Assembly: GCA_028023455.1 (NCBI GenBank)
Contig: JAQFVV010001088.1
Location: forward strand, 1-64,000
Length of the DNA stretch: 64,000 nt
Direction: 5' to 3'
Source of the DNA: Epiperipatus broadwayi
Lineage: Eukaryota > Onychophora > Udeonychophora > Euonychophora > Peripatidae
Below the pieces are notes generated by a model. It made no database searches, was not told the DNA's origin, and worked only from the letters and a program-made list of their open reading frames with translations. A program made the translations under genes and the position numbers. This document shows, piece by piece, positions 10,601 to 22,499 of the stretch; positions within the stretch are counted from its first letter, which is position 1; each line of letters begins with the position of its first letter.

Positions 10601-13600
10601 AACTTTCAAACATCTGTTTGATTTTAATTATTTTGGAAAAAAGCATTTACCCTTCTTTAAAGCACAAAAATTTATGTAAAAAAACAAACTTCAAAGGATC
10701 AAACAAAAATGTCCTTTAGCACAAATATATACAAAAACCTAAAATAATAATTTTATTAAAAAAAATTGTTTTTAAGCAAAGATAAGTACAAAAGAAAAAA
10801 TATTTATCAAACAAATTGCAAAATTGTTTAATACAACATAGATTGATCTAAATTAATAAATAAGTCTTTATAGCTTAAAACAAATTTCTATTAAATATCA
10901 ATTATTTAAAGAAAAATTAAACTATGCTTCAAAAGAAATCAAAGAATAATTGTAATATATATTCATAAACAAATTACTATATATATATATACTTTTAACA
11001 ACTTAAGTCTACAGGACTGATTAGCAATGTTTATCCTCATCAAAAGTTGGCCATAATTTATTTAGTAAAATTGTGATCTATCACTTTTCAAGAAACCAGA
11101 GAAAATAATGCTTACCAGAATGATTAAAAATCACAGATAAGAATAATTTAATAATTACTTATTAATATATATATAAAACTCAGATTTTATAATTCAAAAC
11201 ATTACACATTTATTATTTGCAAAATGTTTATATAAAAGGATGAGTCAAAAATTAATTCACCCCTCCATTATATTAAAATTTCTGTTGACTGCATTGTCTT
11301 ATTAACACTTTCAATGTTACTGCTTCCCCATTCACTGCTGTTTAGTTTTGAACATGTTATGTTAGTTCAAATATGACAATAATCACCAGACTAGTCAAAT
11401 GCCAGATAGGTAAACTTATTGTTTTCCTTCTCTGTTTGACATTCTAATTAACAATAACTAAAATGTAAAACAAGAGCAGTTATCCATATCACCTAGGCTT
11501 GAATAATCAATAATTTCTAAATGCATATAAAATCCCTATTCATCATAAATCCCTATTTGTAGACTTGTTTTTGGATTTTGTCCTTATCAATGAGGCTTGG
11601 GATTTAAATACTATTAATAAGGATTTAATATAAATTTGATAATCAGTGATTTCAAAATGTTGCACTAGATAGCACTACAATAGCAAGCTATTTTTGTCTC
11701 ATCATAATGCTCTTTGGTAATTTGTTTTTAATAAATAAACTTCCATATCAGTCATGGAATGATTAGCTATATTAAATATGAGTGAATTATAAAAAATATA
11801 TAGGTCTGTTTGGAGCTTTAAAAACATCCAAGTTTCACCAAAATTTGAACACCATGTCATAAACATGGCAAGTGAATGAAATAATCTCTACCCCATAAAA
11901 TCTTTTTCTTAAAAAATATAATGTACTCTAACAAATAAGTATTAACAATAAATTACATGTAAGTCTTAACTAATCTGACAGAAAACAGGTTCTACAATTT
12001 CATGGTGTCTCCATAATCCTACAATAAGTTCATAGAAAAATTACAAATATATGCAAAAATAAATGTTAAGATGAATATTAAATTCACAGAAATAAGTTTT
12101 GTTCTGATTATGAATTTTTTATTGTTTTATCAATCACATCTTAATCTAAAAGAAAGATTTCTCTTTCTTAACGTATTTTAAACATGTCACTGAAATGGGA
12201 AAAAAATGTTTTAGGATATTAATAAACTGTGAGAAATCATTCATGAGGTTATCACTGAGCAAGATTTAACATAACACACTCAATTTATATTCAATATTTG
12301 CTTTATGAATAGTAAGTCATCCTACTATTCTGCTCTACAGCTACTTATTGAAAGCTCTTTTAATCAATAAATGTTAGATGATAGCATAACCAAATCTCCT
12401 GATTAGTTTTCAAACATTGGACTCTATTTGTATGGAGTATTTTTAGTCTGGGAATTTGGTTCGCACTATCACATAGTATCGATTTTGGAATTAAAAAAAA
12501 TAGAAAGTATTCTCATCATCATTAATGAATTTTTTTATTTAATGTTTATAACAATTAATATTTCTTATTATTTAATTTCATTTGTAAGATATAATAGGAA
12601 ATCATCAATTAATAACTATAAAGTTTTATAATGTATCATAACAAATATAGATGCAATTATCTAACATGAGAAAGTTATAAATATGAACATGAATGACATG
12701 GAAGTGATAAAACAATTAAATTGAATAGAATTCTAGCACAAAATTGCAATTTTTATTAATATTTGCTAATATTTATCATAATAATTACTGTATACTCTAA
12801 TAATATACAATTTAAAAAACATTTCACTGTCTACAGCTAAATAAACAATGCATTTTATAGATTATAATCACATGAATATAGCAAATGGATTGCATATTGC
12901 ATTTATTAAAAATCTAATAAATAATAAAAGAACTCTTAAGACAACAAATAAGCACTGAATATAGTTTTGCAAAATCATCACTAATTGTTCATTAAAATGA
13001 TTGAAGGCTTCCAGAACTTTATAAATGAAAGTTTCATAAATTAGAAGATTAGGAGATAAAATCTTTTCACAATGTGAAAATAAAAAAAAGTGTCTATTAA
13101 AAATATGATGGAAATGTCTTATCTTAATAGGTATTTGTATATAGTTATCATAGCTCATTTTGTATAGTTACTGTATGATATCACTATTTTTTAAACTTAA
13201 AAGAAAATATATTCACATATTCACAGCTCACCATTAAGACATAGAACAAGAAATAATAAGTGATCAACTGAAAGCAAAGACTACTTATAAAATTGTAATA
13301 ACACAAGCAAAAAACTTTTGCAAATAAAAATTTGACAAAAGTTTATCAAAATGAAATAAATTTTTGATTGCTTAGGTAGTTAAATTTCAAATAAAATTAT
13401 ATATATATATAACAAAAAATGTTTCAGATTTAAAAATGGTCATGCAATTTTCATTAGCTGTGCACATAATGATGAAATAAATAAATAGAAGCTATTTTTA
13501 ATTTATGAAAATAAAAATATTAAAATAATAATAATAAAGATAAATGTTTATTGCCAGTTATTTGAAATTTAATAAAATAGTTATCTTTCATTTTCATTAA

Positions 13601-16563
13601 AAAAAAACATATCCTTTGTCAATATTTTTATAAATTTCAAGATAAATTTCTTTTGACAAAATTACAGAGAAAAAAGTTAAGGCAACTTTTAACAGTCTTT
13701 TCTATTTAAAATGAATACAAGAAAAAACTAAATGTTAAGTTTGTAATTTTTTTAAATTCATAACTTGTTTTTTTTTTTTTTTTTTCTTACAAAAGTTTTG
13801 TACTTATTTAATCCATATATTTATTTTCTTTGTTAAATAAATAAATGTCAGAAAAATATTAAGACTTTTATTCATTGTGTATATTTAATACTACTAACAT
13901 ATAAAAATAAATACAGCAGATTTATTGTACTATGGTACCAATAAATTTTTTAGCATTACTCCTATGATAGTTTAGTCCACATTAAAGTTGATTTTTACAT
14001 TATTTTTCTGAAATCAATCAATCATAAAGAATTTAAAACTACAAGTACAAATAATTTTAATATCAATCCAAATAAGCTCATTATTGATATGAAAGTCTTA
14101 TAATGTTTAAAATGTAGTATTACATTTTGAATTGCTAGAGTAAATATCATCCAGCAAATGGAAAGCAACAGCAGACTACAATCAGAAATGAGCAAATGTT
14201 ATTTCTTGTAAATGATACTTAGTTACTTGTCTTTGGCCAAAGAATTTAATGTATATATGTTAGGTTTACACACATTTATAATCCATAATGTGTATTATAA
14301 TAAAAAATTATTTATATTTATACAATATTTTTAGTAACTAATAGTAAAAAAAATTAAAACTTAGATATTTTTTTATATTTCACTTGCAATGATGATGGCA
14401 TCAGATTTTTAGTAATGTTTTTATAAACAGTAGCCTATGATTAATGGAAACAAGTTGCCTTAAAATTTTAGTGATTCAAGTTTGTTGTCCACATCTATTT
14501 ATTTTTCTTTGGCTAATTGAAAATATCATTTTTTTCTTTGCAATTTCCATTTCTTAAGAAAACTAAAAAATAAAATATGAATTATTATTAAAGCAAAATA
14601 AAATGGTGACACAAACAAATATAAGTCAGCCATACTAATTTTTAAAATATATTTATTTTTTTAATTTTATTTAAAAAGTATATGCACATTTATTTGTTCA
14701 AAACTAAAATTTCATTTTGCCAATCCAATTCTCCTTTATTATAGACTTGAGTAATTTCTAAATGTTAGATGGTAGTTCTTATAAAATTCCTACTAAGTGC
14801 TGTCCTACTCATATTCCTAGACAAACATGACATAAGTGTTAAATTATATCCAAATATTTTTTTTAATTGCATAAAATTGTTATTTAAGATGGCAATGAAT
14901 ACAAAGAATGAGTATATATAGCACAAAGAAAAATAAGGGTAATTACGTTATTGCATATTATGTACTACAGCAAATTCTATGAATATACAGTCAATTGTTA
15001 TATTGCAGCAACTAAATGTTACCCACTGGCGATATCCTATTTAAATGCTCTCCAATAAATTATTGTTAACAGAATTAACAATACACAAAGAGCCAAGAAT
15101 ACAAATAACAATTAAAAAATAACATTTCAGAAATGCATTTTGCACTCTATTACTTATTTTATGTGAATTATCAATTTTCCATATTAATTAAATGCATAAT
15201 CAATATGCTGTGCTAATTACTGATGTGCTAGAATGACAGGCTTGAAAGTTAAAAATTTATGGATTAAAGTTCAATATCATCAATCTGGTGCTCAAAGAAC
15301 ACATGATCTACCAAACAATAAAACATTTGATTATTTTTATTAATATTCTTCTGCCATTGTATTATTTAGTGATGTGATAAAATGTCCTTATCTAGTACTT
15401 AAATTCTATGAATCACAGTCCAACTCAGTACTTCCAATGCTCAAACTTTTTATGAATTTCATAACAATAAACCTAATGATTATTTATTTTTAATGTACTT
15501 CTAATTGTTTTATTTAAGCATCATTCTCAGAAATGACCACATCCATGGTTTATATAATTTAAAATAGTGATTATCTGAGCTAGTTTTCCTAACAGATCCT
15601 TAATTGAGAGAAAAAAATCTCAGTTTGAACAATTTAATCTGTTTAGATTCTTATATATCTATATATGATTAAATATCTTTAAAAAATCCATAGCTAAATT
15701 AATAAATCATTAGCAGAAGTTTTTGTATAAGAGTGAAAAGCTTCTGTTTAATTAAACTCAACACATTTAAAAAAGTTTCTATGTAATTTATTTTAATAAT
15801 TTGCTAAAAATTTTTTGAAAGACTACAAGCAGGTTTAGATTTTTTCTTTCAAATGATCAGCTTACAGCCAATGCAGTTCATCATCCCAATGTTGGTTGGT
15901 AAATAATTATCCAATTACTCTTAGAAAAAGGCAAAAAGCAGAAAAAAAAACACTATAATTTCATCTCATGGTAAGGATAGTAATGTTTTCTCTATTGTTC
16001 TTTGGAAAATCTTTGTTTAAGAAATTGTTTAATTTTATATAGAAATACAGTATTCTATTTTCTATTGTTCTTTCGATTCCGAGAAATCTTTTTTCAAAAC
16101 AACTAACATTAACACAGTTGTTTTATATTTAATCAGTGTCAAAATCACTTAAGAGTTGTAACTTAATTTTTTGCAACAACTATTTTTATAAAACGCCTTA
16201 GTAAGTGTTGTATTCGTATTGAGAAATAAACAGCGAGTTTATTAGAGACAATTTACTCCAAAAGTTTTCGATTTATTTTATTGAAAGTAAAAATAATTAT
16301 AATGGAAAATAATTATAATTAAAAACAAGTTGTGGGATTATTTTTATCAGAGATAAAAATAACTAATTAAAGTAAGAACAATAAAACGGATTTGGAAAAC
16401 ACGAAAACACGCGATTAAGTTTTTGGAATGTACCAGATAAGACATAACAAAAGAATTCAGAGGGATATATAAACTGCTAGAGGAAAACATCGCGCACTTG
16501 TTACAGTTTTGTTAACAGAAGAAGTTGGATACGTAAAGCTATTAAGAGCTAGCTATTTGCGGC
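7641..16563. other. AT-rich intronic DNA without recognisable genes
   Basis: Nearly 9 kb of A/T runs with short GC-richer patches (for example near 10020-10090 and 11270-11420). No exon with paired splice sites and conserved coding content was recognised on either strand. Open frames up to 96 codons (12868-13158, minus) are rich in Ile, Phe, Asn and Lys and look like chance openings in AT-rich DNA. Confidence 0.5.
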
Positions 16564-16706
16564 ACAACGTTTAAGAGTTTTTTTTTTTTCCATTAGTCAT
16601 AGCATCGGCCAGGACGCGAACCCACATCAGTCTGCAACCAACTACTTACTTGCAAGGCTGGTGCGATGACCTCTCGGCTAACAACGCTTGACAACATTTA
16701 AGAGTT
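16564..16706 (-). mobile_element. minimal tRNA-derived SINE with target duplication
   Basis: On the minus strand there is a tRNA-like head. TAGCCGAGAGGTCATCG resembles an A box and GGGTTCGCGTCC a B box of an RNA polymerase III promoter, and an A tail follows (T run 16578-16589). The body is only about 110 bp. It is flanked by ACAACGTTTAAGAGTT (16564-16579) and ACAACATTTAAGAGTT (16691-16706), a 16-bp target-site duplication with one mismatch. This proves insertion by LINE-type target-primed reverse transcription and argues against a resident tRNA gene. The tRNA arms pair poorly, so the parent tRNA cannot be named with confidence. Confidence 0.8.
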
Positions 16707-17194
16707 GTTGCAGTTGAGTTTCATATATTTTAGCTATAATTCTTTGTACTCTTATGTGGTAAAGTTCATAAAGTTCTTGTTTTTTTTTGCTTTTTTTGTG
16801 TGTGAACCCGCTTTTTGAAATGAAATAGTTGAACGTTTAACTGTCGTTTTAAAATAATAAATATTCTCATTAATTGTTCTATCCTAAATTATGTCAATCT
16901 ATTGGTTTGGGTGATCATGGGTTTTTCCATGTCCTTTAATCTCTTTGCTGACTGGCCCCATATAAATAAATTTGTCAGCAAATATGATTGTCAGTACAGC
17001 AGAGAGTGAGTTGCCTAAATAAATAATAAAAACCAAATGGATCCAACATAGAGAATTACTAGTTCCTTGTTAAAATATATCATATTTGTATGTTATTAAT
17101 TACTTGTATAGTCTACCAATTAATCAAGTAAACTTATAAATGTATCAAATTAAGTAAAAATTTTTTCTTGTCTTTTTGAGTGAAAAAATGAAGC

Positions 17195-17325
17195 AGTCGG
17201 ATCTAAGTTCGATCCTAGCTTCATGATCTTTCACATGTAGCCAACTTCAAACCCTTGTACTAACTTTGAATTTACGATGCAATGGGGCTTTATGCGTTCA
17301 GTCCACGCTAGTTTCCTTAAAGAAA
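17195..17325 (+). repeat. possible SINE remnant with B-box-like motif
   Basis: AGTTCGATCCT resembles the RNA polymerase III B box, and the following 110 bp is less AT-rich than its surroundings. No A box, tail or target duplication is clear. Confidence 0.25.
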
Positions 17326-17684
17326 AACTATTATAAATGTGTGTTAAAATTAATTCATTTGAGATTTAAACTAATCATTTCTATTAATAAATTCATCTTA
17401 GAATTATTCATGAATTTATATATAATATAACTGCGTGGATTGTGCGTATATATATTTATAAATGTTTAAATATATATAATTGTTCGAAAGTTTCATTGCG
17501 TCGGGAATGTTTATTTTACTTTTAAATAATATGTTAAATTTTTAGTGATTAATAGCTACATTCTTTCGATAAGCTTTCAGATTTTCTCTTTCCAAAACAA
17601 TGGTTAAAGTTTTTATTAATTAGAAATAGATAAGTCTTTAAAATGTTAGGACGGTCCTAATTAAAATCATTTTCTGATATTAAA

Positions 17685-17712
17685 AATTCATTTTCTAATT
17701 AGAAAATGAATT
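17685..17712. repeat. 28-bp perfect palindrome
   Basis: The arms meet at a central AATT with no spacer, giving a perfect 14+14 bp palindrome in AT-rich DNA. No function is implied. Confidence 0.85.
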
Positions 17713-17929
17713 CAAGTTAATGAGTTTGAAAGCCTTATCAAAGGAATGTATCTAAAAACAACTAGTAAATTTTTGTAAGATTGATTTAGCCTAAAGGCAT
17801 CAGATACAGTATAAAGAGCCCAGGAAAAGTTTCCAAGCAGCTATTATTCCTCATTAAGAGAAGCTATATATATTTCATTAGAGAAGTCGCCCAGTTACAT
17901 TATGAAGTAAAATAGTGTTTCTACCATGG

Positions 17930-18190
17930 TGGGGGGGGTCTTAACTTCAAGAGTCTGACTACTGTTCCTTAAGTCCCCTGAAAATCTTCAATGTGGCTGC
18001 AATATAAAAATTCATATACCAATCGTAAGCTGCCGAAACCTTAGAGAAATCCATCAAAATACTATTCACATAATTTTCAAAATGCGCGCATACGTTTCAT
18101 CCAACTGGACTCTGCCCTGTGGAAATTCAGAAGCCAACCATGAAGAAATGGTAATATCTTTCCTTTTGAACCTGGCCAGTTCTGAACTTT
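17930..18190. other. GC-richer unclassified segment
   Basis: About 260 bp of more balanced composition that starts at a run of eight G. A short minus-strand open stretch runs through it, without a recognisable domain or splice sites. It could be a transposon fragment. Confidence 0.3.
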
Positions 18191-18737
18191 AAGTTAAAAC
18201 ATCTTTAAGCTATCTACTGTAAAATTGTCTTTTTGTTAATGTTATTTTAAATTATGTAGTAATTCTCTATCTTAATCTCTAGTCTTTAAATTTAATATTT
18301 AACTTTCTCATTTCTTACGATGGCGGTTCATTTATTATATTATATATATATTTATTGTGTGATTTATTAATATTGTTTATTTTTTATTATATGCCAATAA
18401 TAACTTCAACTCGATATAATTTCCTTCGTTGCATTTGCCTTGTTAAATAATATATTTATTTTTACAGTAATTCTTACCCACTAGAACTATTTTGATACAG
18501 TTCTATTAATTATCGAGTTGAATGATTTGTACAATTGTTGCTATTTTATCAATGGCTAATAACAACAAATTATTAGCTCAATTTTTAACCTATGCTCCCG
18601 CCACTTTACTGAATTTATAATAGTTATTTATTCACATTAATTTATTGTTTGCAAAAAGGTTGATAAAGGAATTAAATGAATATATATTCTAATTCAAATG
18701 TTATACTTTCTATTAATATTCAGGAAGGGCATGGGAT

Positions 18738-19302
18738 TTAGGGCATAATTAATATAATTTCTAATTGCATTAAATACTTTTGATTAAAGCACGTTTGACT
18801 TTAATTTAACTTGATCAGGTCATCACGTAGAGCACTCTTTATATAAATTGGGTTTTATTATTTAAATACGATGATTACCAAGTCATCATTTTCCGAACGT
18901 TGCTGACGCGAGCCATCTCCTGTTTCATAGGCTTGTCCTCGGTGTATTTCTATTAGTTTAATTATCTGGAAGAAGCCTCCTCCACTTGCTCGTTTATATT
19001 TGGAACCCAAAGGTTCGAGGCTACGCCCAACCTGGTTTTCCGTGTTCTATGGATCCTTCATATAGGCTGAAGACTGGTCAAATACAAGCAGCCCTGCTAT
19101 TTTCTCAAATCACAGACAAGCCATTATTTTTCAAATTTATTCTTATAGCTCATAAGTCGTCAGTACCGTTTATTTCTCAGTTCCAGTAAAGCCCGCTCCT
19201 ATGCTCGTAATCGTGATGAATTGATTTTATTAAAGTCGAACAAATTAATATTTATTTATAATTAAATAAGTTTTTTATTAAATATTAAAGTTATGCCCTA
19301 AA
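18738..19302. mobile_element. possible non-autonomous DNA transposon with 12-bp inverted ends
   Basis: TTTAGGGCATAA (18738-18749) and its reverse complement TTATGCCCTAAA (19291-19302) bracket 565 bp. The middle (18890-19210) is GC-richer than its surroundings. No clear target duplication was seen. A chance 12-bp match is possible, so this is tentative. Confidence 0.3.
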
Positions 19303-19724
19303 TAGTATCTTGTTCTTTGTGAATTGATTTGCGAATGTGAAAATAAATCTCACATTCTTTCCTTTAGAATCAGAATAATAATTTCAGTCATAGCCAAATA
19401 CCTTTATCTACCTTTATTTTCTTGTCGGGGGCATAGACATATATTTATCAATAATATTGCGAATAGTATTGGCATATAATAAGAACTGCCATTCTTGTTG
19501 TAAATATAAACGTTTAAAGACAGAGTTTATAATCAAATCTAAAAGTTGAACAAAATTATAATTATTATTAAACATTTTATTAAAATTTGTTTTTTTTTAA
19601 CTTTCTTTCTTATTAAATTATTTTAATATTAATGCTCACTGTCTGTATTGGCAAACAATATATATGAGTTGACTTATAAAGATTGTTAGTTATTTTATTA
19701 TACTTTATTAGAGTTAGATCAGGA

Positions 19725-20000
19725 GTCTCATTAATCATCATCATCCGTTGAGCTAGTTCCTTGGGCATAGTCATGTACGTCGATATATGTCATCCATTGA
19801 TTTGATCTGAGCTCGTGAGTTGGATTTGAATTCAGTTTGAACCACCTGAGTTTGAATCCGACTTTGAGTTTGGGTTTGTTGATGTGTTGGCTTCTTTTTG
19901 ACCGGTACACGGTTATGTTTTTGGCGCCCAACGTATCGATCGGATTGTAAGTGTTTTTCTACCCCTCTGAAAAACTTAGGGGTGAAGACATTACAGTAAG
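19725..20000. other. unclassified segment with retroelement primer-site-like motif
   Basis: A GC-richer block in AT-rich DNA. TGGCGCCCAACGT at about 19921 equals the first 13 bases of a tRNA-Lys primer binding site used by many LTR retroelements. Two overlapping minus-strand frames here (65-95 codons, rich in Gln, Thr and Lys) have no known domain. No LTR pair was found, so it is either a fragment of a retroelement leader or coincidence. Confidence 0.3.
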
Positions 20001-20061
20001 TAAACATAAGAACGTACATAACGATATTTAAAACAATCATATTTAAATAAATAATCTGCAT

Positions 20062-22075
20062 CTAATATCACAAAACTAAGACAATCATTTTTAATTAGAT
20101 TGTTGACATTGTTATCATAAAATATTTCTTATTCTAATATTATAAATACTAATCAGTTTTAATTTGAAATTTCAAACATATAGAATCAATATGTCTGTTT
20201 TCTTTAATGAATAAAAATAACAGCCTCATGACCATAATATATAATATTCGAAATCAAATAATGTTTGATTTAATATCTCATCAGTTGCTTAATGTGTGTT
20301 TATATATATGTATAATTTTTGAATGAAATATTCCATATATATATGTAAAACTATTTGGTATAGCAGAACTATATTGAGACAGACATTGGCCTACTATAGT
20401 TTTCCATTACATATTTTAAAATTAATCAGGATAATAGTCCTATAAAAGTAGAAGAATCAATAAGCTGACTTTGGATATGACTTCCAAATATTTCAGCACT
20501 TACATTTTTTTTACATTTAAGAATTTTTTTAATCATTTTTTTTTTCCTTTTTTTTTTGATTTTCAAAGACTATTGATTAGAGTCTACAAAAAAAATTTTT
20601 TTTTCTCTAATATTTTTTTCCAGATAGCATTTAATTTATTCAGTTCACATTTTCATTCATTCTATTAGGCTTTTTAAAATTTTTCACAAATTCTCTTATT
20701 AATTTTTAGTTTTATTGGTTAATTTTTACAAAATATTAGTTTAATTTAAATTGATATGCATTTTGATATTTTAATATGAAGAATAAAAGAGAGATGATTC
20801 ATTAGATCTTTCCTAAATTGCAAAAATGCTCTATCTTGGGGGTTAAAAAACTTTTCTAGTCATGGGCCATACAGATTTTTTAATACATAAGATACTCATA
20901 ATGGAGGAAATGATTGTAATCATATAGAATCTATTTTCAACAAATTTTCATAAAACAAGGCTTTAAAATTACAGTTTAGGCCATTTTAGCATGATGTATA
21001 GCATAGCATGTATATAAATGTAACTGTTAGTATGTGACCAAACTTTGTTTCTATGATAACTTGTTAACAAAACTAAATTTTGTGATGAAATTTTAATATC
21101 ATAATCTTTGTGGATTAATTTAGATACCTATTGTGGGCATCAATATATGTTTATGGTAACTTCCAGTTTGATGCAACTCAATTCCAAATAACATGAACAT
21201 TAATGTAACATGAAAAAATATTCAGATTCAAAATGTAAGTTTTTGTTTGAAGCAATTTTCTTAAAATTTATTATTTTCAGAATATATTAAATAATCAGAA
21301 CTTATGACCCATACTAATTCATTAGGCACACATTTTATCAAAAACTTTATTTGGTAAAAGTTATATAGAATTAAAAAACTAAGTTCTGTTTGCAGCTTCT
21401 TTTTAGTAGAATGGATTGTTTTTGGGATATAATAAAGGTTTAATAACAAATATTTACAAGATAAGTCATTTGACAATATCGTAGAAAATATATTCAGAAT
21501 GAGCTGTTTAGTTTTTTTTTACTTGAAACATTTATCTAATTAGTGTGGACAACATATATAATTTGTTTATATATAACTTAATCTTTTTGTGGTAAAATTT
21601 TTTTTAAAAATCTTATATTTGTACAAGGGCTGTGGATTGCACAAATCATTATGATCACTGCATTTGGCCCATGAGTTTGTAGTTTGTTCATCCTTGTTCT
21701 ACCTGATATATAAGCAAAATATATCCATCATAAAATTACCCAAACACTGTGATGTTTTGTAAAAATATTTACATTAGACATTAGTATAAGTTTGTGCACT
21801 CCAGAAAAAGTAGAAATATATTTTAGATTGCTTATGGATAAATGTTAGATTTAATTAAGGATTAAATTTACATTAATTGCAATAAGAACATTGCAATCGA
21901 TAAATTCCAAGAAATATTTGCTGATTACAAATATTTCTTGATAAGAGACTAATTAATTAAGGGATTTCCTAAGAAACCAATTAATTAGCTATAAACCCAA
22001 AATATTATCATATAAGGAAATAAGTAATTAATTGGTAATTAAAAGCTAAGATGAATTCCATAGTACAATAAAAAT
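20062..22075. other. AT-rich intronic DNA, one perfect hairpin
   Basis: No gene seen. At 21908-21920 and 21928-21940 there is a perfect 13-bp inverted repeat (CAAGAAATATTTG) with a 7-nt loop. Confidence 0.5.
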
Positions 22076-22099
22076 CTATAAATAGAGTAAGCAACAAAG

Positions 22100-22470
22100 T
22101 ATGTTGTTCATTTTCCAGTTCATATTGGTGAGAGATATAAGTGACAGTAGCTTCAGTGAGAATGCAGTGCTCAGTGAAAATGTGTTCATGGGCAACAGCT
22201 GAACAGACCCAAAGAGTTTGGGAAACATCTGGATAGCAGCTAAATGTGAAGAGTTGATTTTACAGAGAATTTCCAGTAAGTTTACCAAGTGGATGGTTGC
22301 AGAGAGATGACAGCAATTGCAGATAAACGCTCATAGTGACAGTTACAGTGCTCTATGCTGAAGCCAGATGTGTTCACATACAGCTGAACTGGACTGGAGG
22401 TGAAAGTGTTTGGGAAATCGAGGCTAGTGGTAACTGTTTTGAAAGCAGCCAGTCTTAAAGTGCATCGGGG
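22100..22470. repeat. diverged two-copy direct repeat
   Basis: Two blocks, about 22125-22260 and 22300-22445, share an ordered set of words: GAGAGAT start, CAGTGCTC/CAGTGCTCTA, TGTGTTCA, CAGCTGAAC, GTTTGGGAAA. This suggests an old tandem duplication. Minus-strand frames (22076-22288 and 22282-22716) cover it without a recognisable domain. Confidence 0.45.
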
Positions 22471-22499
22471 GAAGTGAACCAAATAGAACAATATATATA

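Noticed and set aside
12868-13158. 96-codon minus-strand open frame as a gene
   Set aside because: Composition is that of AT-rich noise (Ile, Phe, Asn), with no domain and no splice or promoter support.
16590-16690. Functional tRNA gene on the minus strand
   Set aside because: The A and B boxes are present, but the acceptor and T stems pair poorly and the unit is bracketed by a target duplication with an A tail. It is a SINE.
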